Shown here piece by piece: positions 11,481 through 24,764 of a stretch of 64,000 bases of DNA (its first letter is position 1; each line of letters begins with the position of its first letter). Below the pieces are notes generated by a model that did no database searches, was not told where the DNA came from, and worked only from the letters and a program-made list of their open reading frames with translations. The translations under genes were made by a program, and so were the position numbers. This DNA is from Lonicera japonica (taxonomy: Eukaryota > Streptophyta > Magnoliopsida > Dipsacales > Caprifoliaceae): assembly GCA_021464415.1 (NCBI GenBank), contig JAKCWG010000374.1:20643-84642 (forward strand), written 5' to 3'.

Positions 11481-13850
11481 ATTCTCATTATGTGATTTTG
11501 ATCCATAAGACCCGGTTAATCACGGAAGCCGTCGCTCACAACGGTAGATGTGGTGTAAAATTTATAATTTAGGAAAAACATTAGCAAGTATTACTCATTC
11601 TTAATGTGGTATGAGTAAAAAAAATATATAAATATAAACAAAAGAAGGTGTACATTAGATTTTTACAAAAAAATCAGCATGGTCTCCTCTATTTTACGAA
11701 TAACCAAAACCTATATAAATGATACTCATCAAATCATTTCTCAAACAAACACAATCGTTGAAGAAAAGTACATTCGTAGTCCAACCATGTTTAACTAAAG
11801 TAGTCAATTAATCTGTACAACTTATTTAAAACTCCAAATACAACTTGATTAGAAAATTCAAAGTAAAATGAATTCTTATAACCAAAATACAGCACAGAAG
11901 GAAATACCACCAAGGTATATTCATATCAAAAGTAGGCACTAGTTTTATAGCATTGTATGATACTTATTACTTTGTCCATCCACAAGACATGTGTAACTGG
12001 TAGTTTAGACTTGTCCTAGTTATGTTCCGTCCGTGGGAACAATAATGTAACTAGTAGTTCGGACTTGTCGCAGTTATGTTCCTTCCACTGGAACAACAGT
12101 AATATGGCTACCATAGCCAAGTCTCTTATATGACATAATGGATCAACTAGGTATAATTATCTATTGTGCACAGTCTGGCTCCCATAGCCAAGTCCTCCAA
12201 AAGAACACCTAGTGACAAGCCTTCCATAGGCTAATGTATAATGATAATCATATCTATGCAATTAAAGTGTCCTATCCAACTGGTATAACGATAGTGCCTG
12301 ATAAAGGTAAAGCCGTGAATAAATCTCAAAACCAAAATAAGATATAAAAACTAGTAATAATCCCATCCATAAGGAAAAATATAACAACCTTCCATAGGTT
12401 TAGAAATCCCATCAAATAGCAAAGTAGTAATAAAGTTCCATACTTTACGAAAAAATATTAAGCTAATCATTATTGTTCATGTGTTCAATATATCATTACC
12501 ATATGATATCTAAATCAAATCTCAACAAACATCATTTTATAAGTTCTAGTACCCAATTTACAAGATAAACCCACAATTGTTACTTTTTACAAACATATGC
12601 GCATATATCCATAATTTAGAAAAGCGTGGGTTTAAGCCATTTTATACCAATCATGTTTAATATCCATATGGTAGTCATATACATGTTTTTTGGAAGCCAT
12701 TTCCATCCAAATCCCCACATCAAATCCATCTATAATGGTGTATAACTAGTATTACGAAACTATTTACGCTCTGGTGGGCTTAAGGTCTAATCATAAGAAA
12801 CTATGACTTGCAAGTGGGGATTTTGGCTTGATTATGAAATTGAGACTGTATTAAGTGTTCATACATCAAAAGAAATCATAAATTGTAACCTCAAACCCGT
12901 GCATGCAAGCCAATCACTGTCCATAACAAAATTTCCAATTTATTAATAATAAGAACATGTAACAAGCAATACCTTAAAAAATAAATTTAATACTAGTGTT
13001 CCCACCTCAATTTGAAGCTTTAACACAAGTTTGAGAAGATTGATGATGATCTACATGGCTGGAATTTATACTACTCCAAGAATCCCTAAGCTGCCCAAAC
13101 TGAATAAGATAAAGAAAATGATGGAGATGAAGAACAATTGTGATTCTTGCTCAATCTTGAACCCAAGGTGAAACCCCTCTCAAATCTCCCCAGAATCCGC
13201 AGACATCCTCACTCAGGGGTTCTGAATTGGTAGTGTATTGATAATGCTCCATATTTGGGGATTTTGGGGCGTAAATGAAATTAAAATCAGGTCAAAGGGT
13301 TAAATATGGGTCAAACCCGATTGATAAAATTTTCTGATTCTCTGTTCTTATTTTTAGAATAAATTTTCACTCAGAACTCTGATTGATGCACCATTTTTTC
13401 CTAATTAAAGCTAACTCGGAGGTATATAACTTTTGTCGCTGGTAGTTTTTCCAAATCCCTAGCATATTGGTGCCAGAAATTCGTCAAAAACAGCAATCTG
13501 CCAAAATATATCCTACTGCATTTTCTGATGCAAGCAGATTTTACTTAATTTGATTACTTTGCACTTAATTATGACCCACGAGGAGTGTGAATTGAGTCTC
13601 GGTCAAAAAAATGGAAGTTGTATGATGGATCAAAATCTAACTAATGGCAGAAACATAGGGTTATTTTGCAATCGTATGAAGAAGTTATGCGCTTTCAAAG
13701 TTAGGGAAAAACTTATTTTGCCAATAAGGTTAATTTTTACCGTTGGCCTACCAAATTCAACCTCGGCCTTCTGAATTGCATTTCAACCGTACACTAATAT
13801 GTAATATCACTAATGTCACATGTAAGAAGTTTTGAATACACACGAAGATG
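11480..13850. mobile_element. Second gypsy LTR-like insertion, same family, unit A
   Basis: Unit B is uninterrupted here (gatgccctgaatcaaaaatg at about 28590), while A has gatgccc on both sides of about 2.37 kb. Inside, agacccggttaatcacgg matches agacctggttaatcacgg of the 6765-10302 LTR, and gtgttcccacctcaatttgaagcttt matches that LTR near 9462, so both belong to one family but are well diverged. The canonical TGTGACACCC end was not found and the exact 5-bp or 7-bp target duplication is uncertain. No coding domain seen. Confidence 0.6.
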
Positions 13851-14369
13851 CCCGAAATAAAAAATTATTACCCGAAGCAAGTCAAGTGATATAAATGTGA
13901 CTAAAGAGCAATTGGACGTCCAAAACTCATTCAGACAATCCGAATTGCATTGCAACTTTACACACATACATATTATAAATAATAGGACCCCTAGAATCTA
14001 TCTGTATTATAAAAGTATGCTTGTAATTGAATTTGACCACTCAAAGCCACGAAGGAGAATAAATCAATCTTACAAATTGTTTACGTCTCAATACTCAATT
14101 GGGCCATCCAATACATGGTGCAATTAAGCACTAAAGTCCAATCAAACTAATTGGATGTGCAAGAGGTGTTCAAAACATAAAAATCATCTCGAGTCTAGAA
14201 CTCACTACAAATAGTGCAACTATGGGAGGATTTATCGGGCTGTGGAGGCACCAGCGTTATAGGATTCGACGTGCACTTTATAAGAAGTGGGATATAGTCA
14301 AACAAAATTTTTTGAGTTTTTTTTTATTATTAGTATGCTTTTGAACTCATTCTTCACTTCTTCAATAGA

Positions 14370-16460
14370 GGAATATACATGTAAAGGTGGATATATATTT
14401 CATTAAGGAAAAACTCCACCCAAGAATTCTCAAATCTTGCATTGTTCCCCAAATCTTGCATTATTCCCCGATCCAAATTTTTTTCGATTTGTTTACATAA
14501 TTAGTGGGTCATATCCCTCATTCATCCCGATAAGTTGCTTAGTACTCATAGTACAACTTTGAATTTAATAGTTTGTAAGAATACGCTAATTTCAACATAA
14601 TCAATGGTAAAGGATACAAATTATTTTCTACTATGAGATTTGGTAGGTTTCTTATATCCTAGAAACGAATCTGGCACTATTCTTTTGAGACATCTTGTAA
14701 AAGAACCCTTGATTGTGGACTCGCATAGGTTTCCCTGCTTTATGGAATCGTTGATTTGGTATCCATATTTGTATTACAAAACTTTCTATCTATAGGAATA
14801 AAGGGCAATGGTCTTTATAAAACTAGCACAAATGGAGTACCACAGTAGCTAATACTAAGGAAATAGAAAAGTGTTGATATCTAATATCGAAAACAACTGT
14901 GAACTCCCTTCTTCGAAAATTAAAAGCTGTTATTTCACTTTCACACTATTTAAGAAAACATCAATTTCAACGTTACACATGGTAAAGAACAAAACTTTTG
15001 TAATTGTTGTGTGATTTGGTATAAATTGCTTTTCAAAATTGACACATAATTACTATTTTAATAGAAGGACAAAAAAAGGAATAGTTTGGTTTATTAGTTT
15101 CGCAATTCACATGCTCGTAAACCACATTAAATGTTTAACCATGAATGGGAAATTTGAGCACCGCGTAATATCTTTAAATTTTTCCATCTCTGCAATTTTC
15201 CCTATTCCTTGTTAAAGCAATCAATACCCACAAAACATGCACAAGCATACATAGATAAATGTTCGCAAATATTATCTCGTCTTAAATTAATAATTGATTG
15301 GCTAGTGTGTGAGATTCACTATTTTCAGTTCACTCACATTCCAACGCAGTGATTATACATCATTGTTTGAGTCACTTTTGTTAGTTCTATCCTAGTTTTT
15401 TAAGCTGGTTTTATACTCATGAGTCTAAATGTTATTAGAGCAGTAGCCATTCCGAGAGTGGGACCAGAAATAGTTTGGCCAACTATATCATATCGGGTAT
15501 ACGATCGGACATAGTTAACTGGCTACAGCGCAGACCATTTACAGCGAAGGCGCGACCTAGGGAACTCCTAGAAATTTAGGGATTTAGGGAGAAGAAATTT
15601 TCTGAGTTATTTTCTGATAAACATTTCATTAAGGAAAGAGTCCGCCCAAGAATTCTCAGGTCCTACTTTGTTCCTCAATCCCAAAGCTTTTTTATTAGTT
15701 TACAAAATTAGTTTGTCTGGTCCCTCATTCATCCCTATAAGTTGCTTTGTACTCATAGTCCCACTTTAACTTTGATATTTTGTAAGAGGACACCAATTCC
15801 AAGCTACTCAATGATTACAGGTACAACTTATTTTCTACTATGAGATTTGGTACGTTTCTTATATCCCAAAAATGAAAGTGAGTTTACTCTTTTGAGACAT
15901 CCAGTAAAAGAAGCCTTGATTGTGGACTCGCATATGGTTTTGCAGCTTTATGGAAACGTTGATTTGGTTTCCGAATTTGTATTACAAAACTTCATATATA
16001 TAGAAATCAAGGATAATGGTATTTCCATACTAGCACATATGGAGTACCGTAGTAGCTGATACTGAGAAACAGGAACAGTTGGGTTACTGATATCGAAAAT
16101 GACTATGAACTCCCTTCTTCCGAAATTAAAAGTCATTATTTCACTTTCACGCTATTTAGGAAAACACCAATTTCAACGTAACACATGGTAAACAACAAAA
16201 CTTATGTAACTATTGTGTGATTTGGTATAAATTGATTTCCAAAATTGGCTCCTGGTCATTATTTTAATAGTAGGACAAAAAAATTGAATAGATTGCTTGA
16301 TTAGTTTCACAATTAACATGCTCACGAACAATATCAAATGACTAACCATGAGTGGGAGATTTGAGTGCCACATATTATCTCTAAATTTTTCTATTTCTGC
16401 AATTTTCTCTATACCTTGCTGAAGTAAGCAATACCTACAAAACATGCACATGCATACACA
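14370..16460. repeat. Internal tandem duplication of about 1.23 kb in the 5' flank, unit A
   Basis: The segment starting catttcattaaggaaaaactccacc (about 14398) repeats from catttcattaaggaaagagtccgcc (about 15625), and the order of words (cccttgattgtggactcgca, acaaaacatgcaca, agataaa) is kept in both. The same pair exists in B (about 29127 and 30397), but C has only one copy (about 42028). The duplication therefore preceded the A/B split and is missing from the C-right type. No gene seen in it. Confidence 0.7.
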
Positions 16461-16489
16461 GATAAATGTTTGCGACTATTATCTCGACA

Positions 16490-16830
16490 TAATTATATTG
16501 CACCCTTTTGTTTCATATGGGAAAGATGGGGCCCACATGTTATTCTTCAATCACATCAACTTTCTTCTATCACCTAAACATCCTACAAACTAATCATTGT
16601 TCATGACATTTCATCGAAAAAGCAAGGTAAAGACATACTTAATTAATGAAATGCCATGAACACGATCTGATTGAAGCCAATTTTTACAAGGAAGAGACGG
16701 GCCCCACGTGCTATTCTTCACTCACATGAATTTTCTTCAATTGAATTTAAGTAATCTGTTTGAAAAGAAGGCCATGGCCATTGATTCACTACAGTGTCCT
16801 ATATATAGTCCTTCAACATGGTCTGAAGTA
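16490..16830. repeat. Hairpin tandem repeat block, unit B, block 1
   Basis: A single hairpin unit (about 16598-16662) between two GGGCCCAC motifs, ending in CCATGGCCATTGATTCACTA and CCTATATATAGTCC. Unit A has two units here, so one was gained or lost by slippage or unequal exchange. Confidence 0.75.
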
Positions 16831-18956
16831 TCAGCTGGAAACCACTATGTCTCCTTTCTAAATTTTTCTATTTATGCAGTTTCCCTTTACCTTGCTAAAG
16901 CAAGCTATACCCACAAAACATGCACATGCGTACATGGAGAAACATTTGTGAATATTATCCCGACTTAAATTAATAGTTCATTGGTTAGTGTGTGAGATTC
17001 ACACTCTTATCACTTCACTCACTAACAATGCAGTGATTACACGTCATCATTTGAGTTTTTAGTTCCAACCTAGTTTTTGAAACCAGTTTTGTACACATGG
17101 GCATGAATGGTATCAAAGCAATAACTGTGCCAAGTATGGGATCAGACGTAGTTCGGCAACTATATCATCTCAGGTATAGGACCGGACATAGTTGATTGGT
17201 TATAGCTCAAACCGTCTATGGGGAATAGGCGTTGTAGGTAACTCCTAGAGAGCTCTCCGCCATGCATGGATCGTCCCTTGTGGATCTAGAGTGGGCCGCT
17301 AGTGAGTCTTCCCTATTCTTCGCTCAGAATAAATTGTTACCTAGGCACTAAACTCACATTTCCCACAATCCCTTTTTTCTAATATTAATAACAAGATTAT
17401 ATAACGGTAGCAAATGCTAATGCCAAAGTAATTTTGATTTTGACACAGCAAACAATGGATTGAGTGATTATATGTTATGCAATAAAATTGACATAATTTT
17501 CTGACAAAAGCCAACATTGCTTCGACATTAGCATTTCCCTAGTGTGGCTAATCCAATATTACTTGTTCATAATACACTCATGAATACAAATGCTAATACA
17601 TTTTGAAATAAGATTCAATTGTACTGTCAAAGTATCCAAAACAAAGTTCTATTGACTTTGAGATACACATTCCCTTTCTTTTCTTTTCTTTTTCTTTGGG
17701 ATACATTGAGATACAATTTTTCCAACCTGTGAAATATTCACAGAAAGATAATACAAATTTCATTTTGAAATGAGTTTCATGAATCTAATCAGCGAAGATA
17801 AAATGCTTGCCGCTTGACTGAAAAAGACGTCCCGACCCCTTTTCTGAATTCCCTTCAACACCTCCGAATATTATCTGCAAATGATTGAAAGGGGAAACGT
17901 ATGCAAAAAAATTCAGTGTTCAACGGTCCGAGTTATAGAGTCAAGCTAATTTACTTGTAGGAGTAAAATAAAATTACATCTTGGACAAGTGCAAATTAAT
18001 CCTGATTGTTATAGAAACTAAATCTCACTAAGAATTTTTATTGATAGTTTTGATTGCACCTACTAATCTGTAAAACGATTAAAATTTTCAACCAATTATT
18101 TTAGGTAATTTCATATTTTTCCTTGTTCTTTTGCATACTAAGATATTAATGTATATTGAACCAATGATAAAATTGTCTTAAAACTAGGTATGTTTAGCCT
18201 TCAGTGCTTCTTTGGTTCAAGTTTTTGTTCATTCTTGCAATCCAAAATGGTAATTTGGCATGGAAAGTTTGAACCTCATCAACTTATGATTTAACCTCTA
18301 GACATGAATTATAATAGACTTCTACAGTGAATTTTCCAATTTAGGATTCTAGGAACAAATCAAAACTTGAACAAAAGTAGCACTAAGAGTCAAAGAAAGT
18401 TTGAGGAACAACCTCAAGTTAGAGGCTAACTCAACTAAACAAATTAAAAAAATTCCAAAGGCTTCGTTCTCCAGTCGGTGATTAGCAATGACGCACTTGA
18501 CCATAACCCGTCCACCCTACCAAAGACGCCCGGTCGGTAAGCCGAAAATAAAATAAACAAATAGTAAAAAATCTAAATTGGACTCCTAATTGGGATGCCC
18601 CAAAATGGAAGGGAGGATCCTTAATTTGAGATGGAGGGAGCATAACATATATAATCAAGTGCCCACATATGCTTTATATCAATGACTTAGATCATCCATA
18701 GCAGTGTTAAATTTGTATGGTGAGTAGTAAAAAAATTGTCCAACTAATCGGGAACGGACTAGAGGTGTCGTTCTAATGAGACTCAAACAAACAACTGATA
18801 TACATTTGAGGTATATTTGAGTCCCAAACGGTAATAGTTGCTCGTATGCTAATGAACCTTGAGAAACCTAACTTTATTCTTGGCCAAATATACAACACAA
18901 ATACAACATGTTCATCCTTCTCATCTTACAAATTTCAACTGGTGTGGATGCTCTTA

Positions 18957-19737
18957 GTGAGATAGGTAAAATACCATCTCCATCCTAAAAAAGAGGGTCC
19001 ATATTTTACTTTTCCACTTCCGATGATAAAATGTAAAAATCCCTTTAAGTATCGCAAATAATTATAGAACAAGAAAAAAAATTCGTCAAACAGTTTCCCT
19101 TTTTGTTTTGCTTAAAAGGGTTCGAGGCTTTGAGAAACATAAACAGAAAAAGGACCTAAAAGCACATTTGAGGGCTCTTCAGCAATTGACCGAGTAAATG
19201 GTTACAAAAACTGCATGTTAAATCTAGATTTGGATATTTGGATTAATGGTAGGCAAAAAAAAGCCCTAATTTATAATAAAACTTAAAATAACATTACAAA
19301 AGAGACCTCATAATATGATTCAACAGGTGTTTAAACTTACCCTGGATAACATATAAACACAGTGTCAAATGGCAGAGGTCTTATCAAGTAAACTGTTGTG
19401 AAAGTCCTGTAATAGTTGTTTGTTTTTTGAAATAGAATTAGTAACAACGGATCATGCAGTTTCTTTAAAGAAACAACGTTAAAAAAATGCATCTTCGGAG
19501 ACCAAAAAGGATGTATAGGAACTAGTCTTTACAATCCGGCCATACATGCAAACCAAAAACCACCACCACCTAAGGACGACAATGGGTTAGATCTGCGTTA
19601 GGCTTGGCCAAACCAGAACCTATCCCAAAGTAGGGTTTACTTCAAGAAAAACCCGAACCCTCTCCTACCCCTCCACACATAGAGACAAAAAAAATCTGCC
19701 TAATTAAACACCCGAAAGGAAGAAGAACCTATGCTCT
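18957..19737. repeat. Backbone segment duplicated around the Athila-like complex (left copy)
   Basis: From gtgagataggtaaaataccatctcc to the junction near 19737, this is repeated at 23549-24325, so backbone positions are present twice on either side of the complex. Both copies share the same deletion of exon 7, so the deletion preceded the local duplication. Each contains one exon 6. Confidence 0.8.
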
Positions 19738-20240
19738 TGTTGTTAGAGTGATATACTAAAAGCCATAATTTTGTTGTTGGTTTGGATATGTTATAAACTC
19801 GGTTTTGCTATTTTAATGAGAATCTTTATGGGCAATGGTTGCATTATATTGTTTATTTAAATATTGTGCATGTGTGTCTTTTATTCCATATAGTAGATGA
19901 TTTGGTGTGTAGAGTATAGCTTACACACAGAAGATCATATCATCGGTTCTTGTGGAATATAAGTTTAATGGTTCACCGTCTAAGATGGAATTGGACACCC
20001 ATCGGTAGGATTGTAACACAAGTTTTAGTAGTTTATCTTAACTACAAGAAACGGTATAGTTTTAACTCGTTGTGCTAGTACACTTTGTGTGTATTGAATA
20101 TGACCAGTTTGGATTAATTGTTTTTATACTGACTATATAAAACAATTTAAAATCCCATGGTTATTATGATTACTTATGCTCTTAATCTTGAAATAATTAA
20201 TAGACATATATATGTAGTGTTTGTTGTTTTAATCTAGAGT
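19738..20240 (+). mobile_element. LTR-like fragment starting TGTTAG
   Basis: Sequence absent from A at the matching place. It starts TGTTAGAGTGATATACTAAA at 19741, in the manner of Ty1/copia LTRs, and runs without a clear end into Athila-like sequence. No coding domain. It could be a truncated copia LTR into which or beside which the Athila piece came to lie. Confidence 0.4.
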
Positions 20241-21676
20241 TCAGGCACAGATGGCGACCCAGCAAGAGTTCATACGCCAGCAGTTCGAGGCGTTGTATGG
20301 TCGTTTTCCACCACCCCCACCTCTCGACATGTGATGATATTTGCAAATCCTAGAAACTCTTTAAGTAGTTATATTTATGCTTAGTTTTATTTTATTTCTT
20401 TTGGGTTGTATTAGATTTCAGACATGATGTTAACTTTAGAACGTGGTTTTAATGGTTGAATGTTATGGTTTTTGCTATTAGATTCTAATTAGAACCCGTT
20501 TTGTGTATAGGTGTTGTTTATCTCTTATTTTTGTCTCATGGAAAGCAAAGCCAAAGTAGCCCTTCCGTGCATTTTATTGTTCTCTTTCCATTGAGGACAA
20601 TGTCTCTTTCAAGTTAAGGGGGGTAAGTTATTTTGTGATTATTTTGTTTTGGCTTGCTATTGTTTATTTCTGCGAGTAGAAGAGATGTGTTTTTTTTTTT
20701 TAGAAGTTTGAAAAGTGATGATTGATTGATATTTTGTCTGATGAAGACTATTGTTTCATTAGCTTTTGGCATGAATTCGTTGATTCAGATAGGAATTTGA
20801 ATGATAATCTAAATTGCCTTGCTTCAATTAGTCTCATATCCCGTCATATTTGCCTGTTCCGCATGCTAGATTGATTTGGTTATTCCCAATTCGGTTGTAA
20901 CACTTAGATTTATTTTCATTGAGAGAAGAGAAATTTTTGTCCAAAAATGATGGAAGCTCTTTCGAAAAGATCCTCCAATGAAAGGACAAAAGCATAGCAC
21001 TTTGATAACTTGGATGACTTTTATCCTAATATTGACTTAAAGCTTCACTTGACTAAATCTTAAGTCTCTTTGTCTAATATTATGGATGGGTATAGGTTAC
21101 CATATGGGAAAGGGTGAATAGCTTCCTTCGAGCTCCAATGAATGAGCAAGTTATGTAAATTTCTTAAGTGAGACCGCTGCCCCCCATAGAGATGAAAACC
21201 GCCCTGATCTAATTTAGCGAAATTTCCAAGAAAAATATAAAGAAAGTGCTTAGAATTGACAAATCTTGGAGCTTTTGTTTTTGAAAAAGTTCTATCTTCC
21301 TTCTTGAATGATTATGACTCTTTGTGTTTATATTGAATTGTTTGAATCAAAGTTTAGCATGTGAGCATTGGAGAATATGGGATTGTGTTCTAAAGGAGAT
21401 AGGCGAATTAGATGATCATTCAAAAGTCCGTCATTCTGGAAATTTGATAGTAATGCCTCTTGCTTCGCAAATTGAAACTTAAATCTTCATTCTCACCATT
21501 CATCATGATCAAACTTCTAATGTTTGTAGGTATCATTTCTGAAAACCTTCACGAGATGCAACTCATCTTCTTTGGGAACTTAGAAATTAATAACTTTTTG
21601 TATATCATATTATTCTTTTTGTAATTATATATTTTTGTCTTGCTAAAGGACTAGCAAGAGATAAGTTGAGGGGAGT
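20241..21676 (+). mobile_element. Athila-like (Ty3/gypsy) 3' region remnant
   Basis: Begins with the end of an open frame (20251-20334: MATQQEFIRQQ, proline run, stop). It then has cattgaggacaatgtctctttc and a ggggggtaag stretch near 20590-20625, words usual after the Athila coding region, then a long non-coding 3' part. It ends in the polypurine tract aagttgaggggag (21664-21675) directly before an LTR start. No gag core, protease, RT or integrase words were found, so only the 3' non-coding part is present. Confidence 0.6.
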
Positions 21677-23340
21677 TGATAAACGCATAATATTGTCATG
21701 TATAAGCTCTTTCTAGGAGTCGCTTGACGCGTTTGTTGCATTAATTCTGCCTAATTATCCGCTTATCTCAAGATTAGTGTCTTATTGAGTTTTGTACCTA
21801 ATATCGTCCCGCTAGGTGTGCTTTTGTTGTGTTTCTCTGTGTTTATAAGCATAAGATACAATGGCCTTCGAAGAATTGATCAAGTGCTAGTCACAAGCTT
21901 GCAAAAATGCTGATTTGAAGATTTTGCAGAAGCATGATCGATCATGGGATTCCATAATCGATCATGGTACAAATGGTATTGAGGCAGAGCACCCCATAAT
22001 CGATCATGGGTTGGCCATGATCGATCATGGCCTAGCGGGGACAGCCACCAACTCCTGCTTTTAGCCTTATTTCGGGGGTTTTGATTTCTAGATATTTTCC
22101 CTTGTTTATTTTATTAATAAAAAGTTCTCTCTTAGCTATTATTTTTTAGTCTAGAGGGGGGATATAATTAATTGGATCATCTTAGACCACTTAGGAGTTC
22201 TAGAGAGAAGGGAGAGCTCATTGTGTGTTGTTCTTCATTTCTCCATTGTAAGTGCTTAATTTGTAAGAATGATTTCTTCTTCTATAATATTTGTTCTTTC
22301 ATTTATTATGGAGTAGTCTATTACTAAGGTTACGGAGATGAATCGCGAGATAATTTTCGGTGATTAATGGCTCAATCCATGTTTAAAGTTTGATAAATAT
22401 TTGTGAATCCTTTGCTTCATCATATCCTCCATTCTTTCTAGCTTTCTAGGTATATTCATATTAGATTAAGACTTTATATGCCTTGTATACTTAGTTCTTG
22501 GTTGTTTATGATTATACAACATATTTATATGGTTCTAGAAAGCTTGAAGTTTCTTTCCCCCATTCATGGAGTTCTTGTGTCCTTTTTGTAGAAATTATGA
22601 ATAGCTCGCAAAAACTCCATAAATGGATTATAAATTTGTTTAGCTTATCTTTGATTCATTTATTGATATATTGAGTGCTTCTTACACTTTATGTGATACT
22701 TAGACTCTTTATTTTCTACCATAAGTGATAAATGATGAGATGACAGATTTATCCCATAAACTTCATTCCGTTTCATTGTTAGGATTCACTTTCTAATTTT
22801 CATTCTTTAAATCATGAGATTTCATACACTTGCTTTATTTCAAATCTTTTTATGATGAGTTTGTCATAATTATCTCAGATTAGCTTCATTGGGAATGGGT
22901 TGCCTTGCTTCACACCCGTAGCTAAGAGGTAGGAATGATAACCTCGTCTTTGGTGGAATGTTGTTTGTCTCTCTCTTGATATAGCTTCAATCCGGGAATG
23001 AGTCGCCTAGCGTCGCACCCTTTGCTATTTGAGAGATACACCAACATTCCCCATATCTCGAGAAACCTTGTGTTGAAGTCTTTGTATGAGCTAGTGACCA
23101 CCGTTTCTTAAATCGTAACTAACCTACACCTACCTTAGTGCTTTATTATTTATTTTCACAACTGTTTTATATTTACGTTGTTCTACAACAAATCCAACTT
23201 ACACAAAATCAGATAACCATTCAATCCGTAATCCATACCACTCCTTTTCAACTATCCCTGTGGTTCGACACTCGGACTTCTGAGACTATGCTATAACTTG
23301 GCATGCCTGCACTTGGGCTATATCGCAACGCGCTTTTCTA
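21677..23340 (+). mobile_element. Athila-like LTR (3' LTR, end truncated)
   Basis: Starts TGATAAACGCATAATATTG right after the polypurine tract, as in Athila-type LTRs, and runs about 1.66 kb to cgcaacgcgcttttctagcg. The usual ...TATCA end is not present, so the end is cut. At 21935-22032 it holds four copies of an atcgatcatgg word, two inside palindromes. No coding region. The 310-bp insertion at 33590 starts with nearly the same LTR end. Confidence 0.6.
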
Positions 23341-23548
23341 GCGTCGCCACCCACATGGAGAAATTGTAGAACTCAACATGGGTATATAAGTAGGGGAAAG
23401 TTTCCACATAGTAATGAGGCCTTTTAAGATAAAACCCCACACCTGTGGCCCAAAGGTGTTTAAGTTGGGGACAGTATTGTTACTATGTGCGCGGAGCGGC
23501 GGGCCCGACTGTGCCACGGGCCCGACCCAAGTGCCGGCAGGCACAACA
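23341..23548. other. Unassigned GC-richer fragment beside the Athila LTR
   Basis: About 200 bp absent from the backbone, with gggtatataagtagggg (TATA-like) and a GC-rich end (gcggagcggcgggcccgact, near 23493). It looks like the 3' part of another LTR, perhaps of the TGTTAG element at 19741, but no paired copy is in the window. Confidence 0.35.
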
Positions 23549-24325
23549 AGTGAGATAGGTAAAATACCCTCTCCATCCTAAAGAAGAGAGTCCATATTTT
23601 GCTTTTCCACTTCCGATGATAAAATGTAAAAATTCCCTTTAAGTATCGCAAATAATTATAGAACAAGAAAAAAAATCATCAAACAGTTTCCCTTTTTGTT
23701 TTGCTTAAAAGGGTTCGAGGCTTTGAGAAATATAAACAGAAAGAGGACCTAAAAGCACATTTGAGGTCTCTTCAGCAATTGACTGAGTAAATGGTTAAAA
23801 AAACTGCATGTTAAATCTAGATTTGGAGATTTGGATTAAGGGTAGGCAAAAAAAATGCCCTAATTTATAATGAAACTTAAAATAACATTACAAAAGAGAC
23901 CTCACAATATAATTCAATAGGTGTTTAAACTTACCCTGGATAACAACTAAACACAGTGTCAAATGGCAAAGGTCTCATCAAGTAAACTAATGTGAAAGTT
24001 CTGCAATAGTTGTATGCTTTTTGAAATAGAATTATTAACAACGGATCATGCAGCTTCTTTAAAGAAACAATGTTAAAAAAAATGCATCTTCGGAGACCCA
24101 AAAGGATGTATAGGAACTAGTGTTTACAATCTGCCCACACATGCAAACCAAAAACCACCACCACCTAAGGAGGACAATGGGTTGGGTCTGCGTTAGGCTT
24201 GGCCAAACCAAAACCTATCCCAAAGTAGTGTTTACTTCAAGAAAAACCCAAACCCTCTCCTACCCCTCCACACATAGCGACAAAAAAAAATCTGCCTAAT
24301 TAAACTCCTGAAAGGAAGAACCTAT
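23549..24325. repeat. Backbone segment duplicated around the Athila-like complex (right copy)
   Basis: Second copy of 18957-19737, beginning gtgagataggtaaaataccctctcc. It contains a 66-nt exon 6 of the DUF1995 pseudogene (23935-24000) with an L for T change. The backbone then continues as in unit A. Confidence 0.8.
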
Positions 24326-24764
24326 GCTCAAGTACCAATACGTGGCACCCAAAAACCCTTTAGACATTAAAGGGTTATTAGACAAAATCCTAGTCCCCCC
24401 CCCCCCTTCTTCAAAAAAAAAATTAGAAAAAAATAGTAAAATAAATAACCCAACACAAGAAATAAATAACTCTAGAGCTTTCCTACAAGCTAATTGTTGC
24501 TCACAAAATTTCCTCAACGTTACAAAGATGTAATAAGTAGTGATGAAATGGCATGAACAAGGTCCTGGTAGATATAAATCGTCCTTTCTCTCGTAAACTT
24601 ACTTAAAATTGGTTACGAACTGATAAAAATTAATTGTATTTAATTAAAAATATATTGTAACAGATAATCAATTCATGACATACAGTCAGCACAAGTCAAA
24701 TCAATGTACCCTTTTTTTCAGACTATGGCCTCATACAATATTCCACTTCGGCAGTCAACTAAAT

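Larger units (their letters stand above)
1..16422. repeat. Tandem locus unit A
   Basis: First copy of a large tandem unit. The opening words (agtaagcaatacccacaaaa) recur at 16423 and 31069, and the order of landmarks that follows is the same in A, B and C. The order is hairpin repeat block, PBS-like block, pyrimidine tract, last exon of a minus-strand DUF1995 gene, further exons, second hairpin repeat block, upstream exons, and a 5' flank that is itself duplicated. Removing two transposon insertions (6765-10302 and about 11480-13850) leaves about 10.5 kb. A and B are clearly very similar by eye. The window may start inside the unit, so the true boundary is arbitrary. Confidence 0.85.

Noticed and set aside
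24324..24533. ORF over the poly-C and AT-rich stretch
   Set aside because: Depends on homopolymer length and is not kept in A or D.
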